From contig JAUVQR010000131.1 in assembly GCA_030598065.1 (NCBI GenBank), positions 1 through 5,079 on the forward strand: a stretch of 5,079 bases of DNA, given 5' to 3'. The stretch comes from Planctomycetota bacterium (GTDB lineage: Bacteria; Planctomycetota; Brocadiia; Brocadiales; Bathyanammoxibiaceae). The notes below the pieces were generated by a model that had not been told where the DNA came from, made no database searches, and worked only from the letters and a program-made list of their open reading frames with translations. Numbering within the stretch: the first letter of the stretch is position 1; every line of letters starts with the position of its first letter. Position numbers and translations under genes: made by a program. Below are positions 1 to 5,079 of this stretch, piece by piece.

Positions 1-225
1 ACCTGCTGCTACTGCCACGGTAACGGCGGAAGCGGCACGACCTTCGGCAAGCAGGCCGGCGTACCTGATTTCACCAACAAGGAGTGGCAGGCTTCCAGGT
101 CGGACGAGGAGCTCATGGAGACAATGTTGGCCGGAAAGGACAAGATGCCCAGCTACAGGGGTAAGCAGACCGACGCTTTGATGAAGAAGCTGCGGCAGGT
201 AGTCAGGAATTTCGCCAAAGAGTAA
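1..225 (+). CDS. Class I c-type cytochrome, C-terminal part (5' end outside window)
   Basis: The reading frame is open from the first base to a TAA stop at 223-225, giving 74 residues that lack the N-terminus. The fragment opens with Cys-Cys-Tyr-Cys-His, a CXXCH heme c attachment site using Cys2, Cys5 and His6, followed by Gly-rich residues (GNGGSG). About 43 residues later a Met-Pro pair (Met49) sits where class I cytochromes carry the sixth, methionine heme ligand. The segment between, with PDFTNKEW and a DEELMETMLAGKDKMPSY block, is typical of small soluble monoheme electron carriers. A signal peptide would be expected, because cytochrome c matures in the periplasm, but that part is outside the window. 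It could be a stand-alone carrier or the C-terminal heme domain of a larger protein; what precedes the motif cannot be seen. The gene converges on the minus-strand cluster and ends at a strong terminator. The family call is secure; the redox partner is unknown. Confidence 0.9.
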   Translation, partial: TCCYCHGNGGSGTTFGKQAGVPDFTNKEWQASRSDEELMETMLAGKDKMPSYRGKQTDALMKKLRQVVRNFAKE

Positions 226-251
226 TCGCTTCTTTAGCGCTTTATATTAAA

Positions 252-294
252 GGCTCACCGTGTACCGCATTGTTACACGGTGGGCCTTTTTTTT
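252..294 (+). terminator. Intrinsic (Rho-independent) terminator of the cytochrome gene
   Basis: A 13-bp stem pairs GGCTCACCGTGTA (252-264) with TACACGGTGGGCC (274-286). All positions pair, with one G-U wobble, around a 9-nt loop (265-273). Eight T residues follow at 287-294. It starts 27 nt after the cytochrome stop codon and is a textbook plus-strand terminator. Read on the minus strand the same hairpin lies about 20 nt beyond the stop of the cysteine hydrolase gene, but there it is followed only by TTTAATATAAA. Termination of the minus-strand cluster here is therefore plausible but weaker. Confidence 0.93.
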
Positions 295-315
295 GCAATT
301 TCCGGGTGGTTTTTT

Positions 316-849
316 TCAGGAACGGGACCGGCAGGGTTTAAGTGTCTCGCGAATCTGCCTCAGGGCAAACCTGAGGTCCACCACGCTGAAGGCGGTGACA
401 CAATCCTCCGGCACGCTGACCTCATAACCCCTCATGTAGGCGTCAACGGCGGTGTATAGGATGCAGATATTGGTCACCACGCCCGTCAGAATCAGATGGC
501 GCACTCCAAGCCTCTTTAGCGTCCTGTCCAGCGCGGTACGATAGAAGCTCGAATAAGTACGCGTGTGTATAACTATATCGCCTTTGCGGGGTTTAAGTTC
601 GTCTATCACCTCCGCGCCGCGCGTGCCCTTTATGGCGTGGGGCGGCCACACCTCGAACTCCCTGTCATCCTTCGAATGTCTGTCACAACAATACAGGACG
701 GGTATCTTGTTGCGGCGGGCCTTGTTCATCTCCCTCTTGATGTTACCGACGATACCCCTTGACCTGGGGACCTCCAGGGGCGCCCCCTTAACCACAAAGT
801 CGTTTAACATGTCTATTATCAGCAATGCCTTCTTGTTCTCGCCGGGCAT
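316..849 (-). CDS. Isochorismatase-family (nicotinamidase-like) cysteine hydrolase
   Basis: This 177-residue protein has the single-domain length of the isochorismatase-like alpha/beta family, which includes nicotinamidases, isochorismatases and related amidohydrolases, usually cytosolic. Visible landmarks are the N-terminal beta strand LLIIDMLNDF with catalytic Asp13, and GVVTNIC with the family's cis-peptide pair Val124-Val125 and nucleophile Cys129. A metal-site pattern resembling nicotinamidase is also present: Asp56-Arg-His58, then Trp-Pro-Pro-His71 and GTRGAEV. The third catalytic residue, normally a lysine three positions before the Tyr of a YSxF motif, appears to be Thr96 (HTRTYSSF), with Arg97 next to it. 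The ATG at 847-849 is supported by a GGGAGG ribosome binding site seven nt upstream. The gene is last in the minus-strand cluster, 47 nt after the MBL gene. Nicotinamide is one possible substrate, but the lysine replacement argues against assigning nicotinamidase (pncA). Fold assignment is firm; substrate is unknown. Confidence 0.88.
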   Translation of the reverse strand: MPGENKKALLIIDMLNDFVVKGAPLEVPRSRGIVGNIKREMNKARRNKIPVLYCCDRHSKDDREFEVWPPHAIKGTRGAEVIDELKPRKGDIVIHTRTYSSFYRTALDRTLKRLGVRHLILTGVVTNICILYTAVDAYMRGYEVSVPEDCVTAFSVVDLRFALRQIRETLKPCRSRS

Positions 850-856
850 TTTCCTT

Positions 857-862
857 CCTCCC
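857..862 (-). promoter_or_regulatory. Ribosome binding site of the cysteine hydrolase gene
   Basis: On the minus strand this reads GGGAGG, seven nt before the ATG at 849. It is one of the two clear Shine-Dalgarno sequences in the cluster and fixes the hydrolase start. Because it lies outside the preceding MBL gene, the hydrolase need not depend on translational coupling. Confidence 0.8.
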
Positions 863-867
863 GCTTT

Positions 868-906
868 ACATTATTATTTTACATTACAATCCCACATTAC
901 AATGGG
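868..906 (-). repeat. Three-copy degenerate 13-bp tandem repeat
   Basis: On the plus strand the units are acattattatttt (868-880), acattacaatccc (881-893) and acattacaatggg (894-906). The hexamer ACATTA recurs at exactly 13-bp spacing three times, and units two and three share their first ten bases. The array starts within the last codons of the MBL gene, contains its TAA stop, and fills most of the gap before the hydrolase ribosome binding site. It is AT-rich compared with its surroundings. Slippage duplication is the simplest origin; a protein-binding or mRNA-processing role is speculative. Confidence 0.6.
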
Positions 907-1688
907 AGCTTTGTTGAGTCCTCTGCCAGAACCAGTCCTCCATCATAAAACTTCCTACATTCCTCCAATATATCATACGCCTCCCACTGAGGATAAAAAT
1001 GGCTAAGTACCAGCGTCTTGCAGCCGGACTCCAGCGCAATCCTTGCGCACATGGACGGCACCAGATGCCCCTCAACCCTGAGGTCCTCGGGAAAGGAACA
1101 TTCCAGTACCAGAACGTCCGCGTCCCTTGCCAACCCCACTATGTTTTCACAGTAACCGGTGTCCCCGGAATAAACCAGCACCTTACCGTTTGAAAACTCC
1201 AGACGATACCCTATCGTCGGGACCATGTGGTTCATAGCGCTGGTCTTTACCCTCCACCCGCCAAGGCTCAGTTCATCCTCCCTGAGTTCAGTGAGGTTCA
1301 GCTCATAGGTCTTCGGGGTAAGGCAGTTACCGTATACCCGGTTCAAATCGTGATAAAACCCCTTCAGTCCCTGCGGTCCGTAGACGTGAAGTGGTTTTGT
1401 GCGTCTGGGCTCTACGTTTCTCATGGCAAACAGTATTGACGTCATATCGGCGCAATGGTCGGGATGCATATGCGTGTAGAATATCCTGTCAATGTCGGTA
1501 TAAGTGACCCCCTGGTGAAGCAACGTCGCCAGCGTGCCGGGGCCTGTGTCCAGCAGCATAATCTCACCCTCCGCCCTGACCAGGATTGCGGGACAAACGC
1601 GTCTCTTGGAAGGTACCCCGGTGCCGGACCCTATTATAATTGCCTCGGGACGGTCCTTCTCTGCGGGAGTAGTGGTTTGAGTTGACAT
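897..1688 (-). CDS. MBL-fold metallohydrolase, RNase Z-like superfamily but without the tRNase exosite
   Basis: This 263-residue protein has the metal-binding set of the metallo-beta-lactamase fold: THMHPDH (His73, His75, Asp77, His78), His154, Asp176 in YSGDTGY, and His230 in LSHFYP. The start IIIGSGTGVPSKRR, the strand LLDTGPGT, and the late Glu196-Cys-Ser plus Gly207-His208 block resemble RNase Z and arylsulfatase-like members. Two zinc ions and hydrolysis of a phosphodiester or other ester are expected from the family. Only 21 residues separate His154 from Asp176. Genuine tRNase Z carries its tRNA-binding flexible arm in this interval, so tRNA 3' processing is unlikely and the substrate is unknown. 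The ATG at 1688 gives a 15-residue polar leader before the first strand. No good Shine-Dalgarno precedes it, and the rsgA stop lies 19 nt upstream, so translation may be coupled to rsgA. No signal peptide is visible, implying a cytoplasmic enzyme. Confidence 0.87.
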   Translation of the reverse strand: MSTQTTTPAEKDRPEAIIIGSGTGVPSKRRVCPAILVRAEGEIMLLDTGPGTLATLLHQGVTYTDIDRIFYTHMHPDHCADMTSILFAMRNVEPRRTKPLHVYGPQGLKGFYHDLNRVYGNCLTPKTYELNLTELREDELSLGGWRVKTSAMNHMVPTIGYRLEFSNGKVLVYSGDTGYCENIVGLARDADVLVLECSFPEDLRVEGHLVPSMCARIALESGCKTLVLSHFYPQWEAYDILEECRKFYDGGLVLAEDSTKLPL

Positions 1689-1707
1689 TATAGAAGTAGA
1701 ATAGCCC

Positions 1708-2622
1708 CTAACGGGTGGAGTTTTCTTTGGTTGATTCGAGGATCCTCAGATAGCTTTCATAACGCAACTTATCGAGTGCCCCTCGTTCGACGGCCGTCTT
1801 TACCGCACAACGGGGTTCGTGGGTGTGGGAGCACATCGAAAAGTGGCAGTCCTTTCCTATCTCCCAGATGTCACCAAAAAACTCTGCGACGTCTTGCTTT
1901 CCGATGTCCCAGAGGCCGAGCTCCCTTATGCCGGGCGTATCCACCACGTACCCTCCGATGTCTATCCCCAACAGGGTTACCCAGCTCGTGGTGTGCTTGC
2001 CCTTTCTTGCCGCCTTCCTTATGTCCTGAATCCTGAGTCCGAGCCCTGGCTGAATCCGGTTGATGAGAGATGATTTGCCCACGCCCGATTGTCCCGCGAG
2101 GACGGTCTTCCTGTCTTTCAATACACTTGCCAGTTCGTCTATGCCGACGCCCTTAACTGCGCTGGTGAACAGCACCGGATATCCCAGGGAGCCGTACATA
2201 TCCTTCACCCAGGACATGTCGCCTTCGTCAACCAGGTCAATCTTGTTAACGCACAGTGCGACACGTAGACCGCCATTTGTCGCGGCAATTATGTAGCGGT
2301 CGATAAGGCGGGTTTTTAGGGGCGGGTCTTTTGTGGCAACTACCACCAGCACCTGGTCCATATTGGCCACTACAACGTGCTCTTTACCGCGTGCCCATGG
2401 GGCCAGGCGGGATAGTTTTGTCCGTCTCTCCAGTATTCCTTCGATTACGCCTTCACCGGGAGACGTTTCAACAAACTGAACGGTGTCCCCCACAACCACA
2501 GGGCTGGTCTGCCTGTCAGCCGCAACCTTGACCTTCTTCCTCAAACTACACCTGTAGTTAAGCCCGTCAGATTCAACCTGGCTCCAGGGGCCTTCTACTT
2601 TGAACACGCAGCCTTGCTTCAT
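1708..2622 (-). CDS. rsgA: Ribosome small subunit-dependent GTPase A (RsgA/YjeQ)
   Basis: RsgA is a circularly permuted GTPase that checks late 30S subunit maturation. At 304 residues it has normal family length and all three expected parts. Residues 1 to about 70 form the OB-fold RNA-binding domain (QGCVFKVEGPW, VVVGDTVQF). The permuted G domain then runs G4 NKID (126-129), G5 TSA (153-155), G1 P-loop GQSGVGKSS (177-185), G2 KHTT (209-212) and G3 DTPG (228-231). The C-terminal zinc domain has Cys259, Cys264, His266 and Cys272 in the family spacing, ending EPRCAV. All catalytic motifs are intact. The start ATG lies eight nt after the flavoprotein stop, with no recognisable Shine-Dalgarno (the spacer reads CACCCGAT), so translational coupling is likely. 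The start matches the usual family N-terminus of Met-x-Gln-Gly. The gene is a housekeeping passenger in a redox-flavoured cluster; I infer no functional link to its neighbours. Confidence 0.97.
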   Translation of the reverse strand: MKQGCVFKVEGPWSQVESDGLNYRCSLRKKVKVAADRQTSPVVVGDTVQFVETSPGEGVIEGILERRTKLSRLAPWARGKEHVVVANMDQVLVVVATKDPPLKTRLIDRYIIAATNGGLRVALCVNKIDLVDEGDMSWVKDMYGSLGYPVLFTSAVKGVGIDELASVLKDRKTVLAGQSGVGKSSLINRIQPGLGLRIQDIRKAARKGKHTTSWVTLLGIDIGGYVVDTPGIRELGLWDIGKQDVAEFFGDIWEIGKDCHFSMCSHTHEPRCAVKTAVERGALDKLRYESYLRILESTKENSTR

Positions 2623-2630
2623 ATCGGGTG

Positions 2631-4562
2631 TTAGAGTCTGAGGGCCGCTTCCGCCCCCTCCGCCACCGCCTCCAGGGCCGTACGGCCCTCACGAGCGTCA
2701 CCGACGACATACAGCTCATTCACTATGCCGTTTAAGGCATCGGCAAGGTCGTTGTTGGGCTTATGCAGGCTCGCCATGACGATGCTGTCAAATCCTTCCA
2801 ACCGCTTGTCGCCCTCCCGCCTCTTGTTGATTACCAGGAACCCCGGCCCTACCTCTACCACCTTCGAACTCATCAGGATGTCGGCGCCGCCATTTTTCAG
2901 CCTCTCTGTTACATGGAAGCGAGGGTGCGCGACCAGGCCGATACCCAACATCCTTCTCATCTCGATTAAGGTTACCTTCTTGCCCCTGCTCAAGAGAAAG
3001 TCACCCAGCTCGCAGCCCTCGGGGCCGCCTCCCACGATGGCCACGTTCTCACCCAGCGCGTCGGGGTTGCTGAATGCCTTCTTTACGTCCAGGAGGTTAT
3101 TGCCGGTAGTGCCCGGTATATCCGGGAACTCGTCCTTGGCCCCACACGCAATAATGACGGCGTCCGGCGAGAGTTCCTTTATGGCCTCGACGGTGGCTTC
3201 TTTGTCTGTCTGTATCTCTTCGGTAAACCTCTCCGCCTGCCGTATGAGATAGTCGAGGAACTTGCCCATGTTCTCCTTCCTGGGGGCCATTGTGGCATAG
3301 CGGTATCTGCCTCCCAGCTTCGAGTCCTTCTCCCAGAGCCAGACCTTGTGGCCCCGTTCCCCTGCGGTGGCGGCGGCGTAAAGCCCGCCCGGGCCTCCGC
3401 CGACTACAAGGACACGCTTGGGCTTGGGTCTGGGCATCCTCTCTATCTCCCATTCTCTCCCGATGAAGGGGTTTGTGGTGCATACCAGTTTCTGTTCGAT
3501 GATACTCTCTATACAGCGGTTGCAGGAGATGCACGGTCTGACGTCGTCAAGGCGTCCCTCCCTTACTTTGCCGGGCAACTGCGGGTCCGCTATAAGGGCC
3601 CTTCCCATGCTGACCAGGTCCGTCTTGCCTTCCTCCAGCGCCCGCTCCGCCATCTCCGGGCTGAGGATACGGCCCACGGTGATAATGGGCACGTTCACCA
3701 CCGATTTTATGCCCGCTGCCAGATGTATAAAGCAGCCTTCATCAAGGTAGTAGCACGGGATGTTGTAGACCGCTGATGAACTGTTGCACGCCGTGACGTG
3801 TAGTGCGCTGGCGCCGGCGCGCTCCAGCATCTTTGCTATAACCTTGTTCTCTTCAAGCTTCAGGCCCTTCTCCGTGTACTCGTCGGCGCTTATCCTGCAA
3901 ATGAGCGGGAAATCATCGGGTATGTTGGGCCGGGCCCTTATCGCCTCTACTATCTCCCTGGCAAACCGTGACCTCTTTTCCGTGTCGCCGCCGTAGTCGT
4001 CCTGCCGCAGATTGGTCTCGGGAGAAAAGAACTGATTGACCAGGTAGCCGTGGGCCATGTGTATCTCCATACCGTCGGCCCCCGCGCGCACAACCCTCTC
4101 CGCCCCGTCAACGAACCGCTTGACTATACCCGGTATCTCCTCCATGGACAGTTCCCTGGGCATCGTCCTGGTCAGCGGACTGGGGACGGCCGACGGCGCT
4201 ACGGGGTCAACCTTTGTGTGGAATTTCAGCGCCTCCTTACCGGCATGGCTCAGCTGGATGACTATCTTTCCGCCTATCTTATGTATCTCATCCGAGAGAT
4301 TTTTCAGACCGTCTATGTACTTGTCGTCGTGGATGCACAGCATGCCGTCGTTAATCCTGCCGACGGGGTCAACGCAGGTGTTCTCGACCGTCACGTATCC
4401 CGCGCCGCCCTGTACCCTCGCACGGTAGTATGATATTACCTCATCCGTTACGAAGCCCTCCGCGTCACAAAGATGGGTCTCCATGGCCGGTAATACGATG
4501 CGGCTCTTGATTTCCATGGACCCTATGCGGAAAGGGCTGAAAAGCCTGGGGAATGACTCCAT
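2631..4562 (-). CDS. OYE/FadH/trimethylamine dehydrogenase-type Fe-S flavoprotein oxidoreductase
   Basis: This 643-residue protein has the full three-part layout of 2,4-dienoyl-CoA reductase, 2-enoate reductase and trimethylamine dehydrogenase relatives. Residues 1 to about 340 form an FMN-binding TIM barrel of the old yellow enzyme type. It shows LFSPFRIGSMEIKSRIVLPAM, Gln103 and His106, the active-site block EIHMAHGYLVNQF (His168, His171, Tyr173), and NLRQDDYGG. A 4Fe-4S site follows at Cys344, Cys347, Cys350 and Cys361. A FAD-type dinucleotide fold starts at GGGPGGL (388-394), and an NAD(P)H-type fold carries IVGGGPEGCELG. The C-terminal motif is VVGDAREGR. Electrons would flow from NAD(P)H through FAD and the cluster to FMN, and then to an unsaturated or enoate-like substrate. 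The short Cys-x2-Cys-x2-Cys spacing resembles trimethylamine dehydrogenase more than FadH. The FadH loop His appears absent, so dienoyl-CoA reductase is not assumed. A strong ribosome binding site precedes the ATG, 14 nt after mqnE. Architecture is certain; substrate is unknown. Confidence 0.92.
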   Translation of the reverse strand: MESFPRLFSPFRIGSMEIKSRIVLPAMETHLCDAEGFVTDEVISYYRARVQGGAGYVTVENTCVDPVGRINDGMLCIHDDKYIDGLKNLSDEIHKIGGKIVIQLSHAGKEALKFHTKVDPVAPSAVPSPLTRTMPRELSMEEIPGIVKRFVDGAERVVRAGADGMEIHMAHGYLVNQFFSPETNLRQDDYGGDTEKRSRFAREIVEAIRARPNIPDDFPLICRISADEYTEKGLKLEENKVIAKMLERAGASALHVTACNSSSAVYNIPCYYLDEGCFIHLAAGIKSVVNVPIITVGRILSPEMAERALEEGKTDLVSMGRALIADPQLPGKVREGRLDDVRPCISCNRCIESIIEQKLVCTTNPFIGREWEIERMPRPKPKRVLVVGGGPGGLYAAATAGERGHKVWLWEKDSKLGGRYRYATMAPRKENMGKFLDYLIRQAERFTEEIQTDKEATVEAIKELSPDAVIIACGAKDEFPDIPGTTGNNLLDVKKAFSNPDALGENVAIVGGGPEGCELGDFLLSRGKKVTLIEMRRMLGIGLVAHPRFHVTERLKNGGADILMSSKVVEVGPGFLVINKRREGDKRLEGFDSIVMASLHKPNNDLADALNGIVNELYVVGDAREGRTALEAVAEGAEAALRL

Positions 4563-4566
4563 AGGT

Positions 4567-4575
4567 CTCCTTCCT
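4567..4575 (-). promoter_or_regulatory. Ribosome binding site of the flavoprotein gene
   Basis: On the minus strand this reads AGGAAGGAG, four nt before the ATG at 4562, within the 14-nt gap after the mqnE stop. It is the strongest Shine-Dalgarno in the window and supports the chosen start, MESFPRLFSPF, which matches where this family normally begins. Confidence 0.82.
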
Positions 4576-4576
4576 G

Positions 4577-5079
4577 TTAAACCTTAACGCTATATGCCTG
4601 CTTGCTCTCCGCCAGGTGCCAGTCGTGGTCAAACCTGCCGTTCGGCCTGATAACCTCATGGTATAGTGTGTCTCGCTCTACCGGTCTGCGGCCCGCCTCT
4701 TCTATCAGTCTTACTATCTCGGCCACAGACAGCTCCTCCGGCGTGTCGGCCCCCGCGGAATGGGTTATCCTCTCCGCCAGGACCGTGCCGTCTATGTCGT
4801 CTACACCGAAGCTGAGTGATATCTGAGCAAGTTTTATGCCCAGCATTATCCAGAATGCCTTTATGTGGGGGAAATTGTCCAGCATCAACCTGCCAATGGC
4901 CAGGGTCTTGAGGTCAAGCGCGGCGGTGGTCCGCGGAAGGCCCTGAAGGGACGTATTGTCCGAGTGAAAGGCCAGCGGGATAAAGGTCATGAACCCGCCC
5001 GTCTCGTCCTGCGCCCTTCGTAGTTCGAGCATGTGGTCTATCCGCTCCTCGGCCGACTCCATGTGGCCGTAGAGCATGG
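4577..5079 (-). CDS. mqnE: Aminofutalosine synthase MqnE, C-terminal part (5' end outside window)
   Basis: MqnE is a radical SAM enzyme of the futalosine pathway. It joins 3-[(1-carboxyvinyl)oxy]benzoate to an adenosyl radical, giving 6-amino-6-deoxyfutalosine, a menaquinone precursor, in the cytoplasm. The visible part covers 166 full codons plus two bases of another, and is open to the window edge. It runs through family blocks in order: MLYGHMES, RRAQDETGGF, FIPLAFHSDNT, LMLDNFPHIKAFW, SFGVDDIDGTV, ITHSAGADTP, and EEAGRRPVERDTLY. PLAFH, HIKAFW and DDIDGTV separate it from the paralogue MqnC, which has a different block at each position. The radical SAM CX3CX2C cluster site lies in the missing N-terminal part. 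About 27 residues follow the RDTLY block, ending SKQAYSVKV, which seems long for the family. The TAA at 4577-4579 is 14 nt before the flavoprotein ATG, so the two genes are very probably co-transcribed. The Met at 5077 is internal, not the start. Confidence 0.94.
   Translation of the reverse strand, partial: MLYGHMESAEERIDHMLELRRAQDETGGFMTFIPLAFHSDNTSLQGLPRTTAALDLKTLAIGRLMLDNFPHIKAFWIMLGIKLAQISLSFGVDDIDGTVLAERITHSAGADTPEELSVAEIVRLIEEAGRRPVERDTLYHEVIRPNGRFDHDWHLAESKQAYSVKV

Noticed and set aside
240..252. Small palindrome CTTTATATTAAAG just before the terminator
   Set aside because: Five-bp AT-rich arms are too weak to call an operator, and no gene starts nearby; it may only supply the A-rich side of the terminator.
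563..1006. Plus-strand open frame of 147 codons opposite the cysteine hydrolase and the end of the MBL gene
   Set aside because: It crosses two well-supported minus-strand genes and their gap, has no recognisable motif, and reads as low-complexity antisense translation.
897..1688. Assignment of the MBL protein as tRNase Z (rnz)
   Set aside because: The interval that should hold the tRNA-binding arm is too short, so only the superfamily is claimed.
2725..3252. Plus-strand open frame of 175 codons inside the flavoprotein gene
   Set aside because: It is antisense to the conserved dinucleotide-binding domains of the flavoprotein, is Ser/Pro-rich, and shows no domain.
3097..3534. Minus-strand open frame of 145 codons overlapping the flavoprotein in another frame
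   Set aside because: Its Arg/Gly/His-rich translation is typical of an out-of-frame reading of GC-rich coding DNA; the other frame holds the conserved Fe-S and FAD motifs.
4577..5079. Assignment of the right-edge radical SAM fragment as MqnC
   Set aside because: The blocks PLAFH, HIKAFW and DDIDGTV match MqnE, where MqnC has different residues.
1..5079. Mobile element, CRISPR array, tRNA/rRNA or defence system
   Set aside because: No transposase, integrase, terminal inverted repeats, spaced direct-repeat array or RNA gene pattern was seen; nearly all of the window is accounted for by conserved chromosomal genes.

Overview
The window looks like ordinary chromosomal DNA of a Gram-negative-type bacterium that is moderately GC-rich by eye. 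It has two converging transcription units. The left edge carries the 3' end of a plus-strand class I c-type cytochrome gene, closed by a strong intrinsic terminator. Everything else is a compact minus-strand cluster. In transcription order it encodes: the C-terminal half of the aminofutalosine synthase MqnE (cut by the right edge), a three-part OYE/FadH/trimethylamine-dehydrogenase-type iron-sulfur flavoprotein, the ribosome-assembly GTPase RsgA, an RNase Z-like metallo-beta-lactamase-fold hydrolase, and an isochorismatase-family cysteine hydrolase.

MqnE indicates menaquinone synthesis by the futalosine route. Together with a periplasmic cytochrome c and an Fe-S flavoprotein reductase, it suggests a respiring anaerobe or facultative organism. 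Lineages such as Desulfobacterota, Nitrospirota or Planctomycetota would fit, but no taxonomic marker here decides between them.

Layout: 1-225 cytochrome c end (+); 226-315 intergenic with the terminator at 252-294; 316-849 cysteine hydrolase (-); 850-896 a short gap with a good ribosome binding site and a three-copy 13-bp tandem repeat; 897-1688 MBL hydrolase (-); 1708-2622 rsgA (-); 2631-4562 flavoprotein (-); 4577-5079 mqnE, 5' end missing (-). The minus-strand gaps are 14, 8, 19 and 47 nt, so co-transcription from a promoter outside the window is likely. No convincing internal promoter was seen.

The genes do not form an obvious single pathway. MqnE makes a menaquinone precursor and RsgA matures the 30S subunit. 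The flavoprotein, MBL hydrolase and cysteine hydrolase have clear folds but unknown substrates. I see no mobile element, RNA gene, CRISPR array or defence system. The points most worth a second look are the apparent loss of the catalytic lysine in the cysteine hydrolase, the missing tRNase Z exosite in the MBL protein, and the tight mqnE-flavoprotein pairing.
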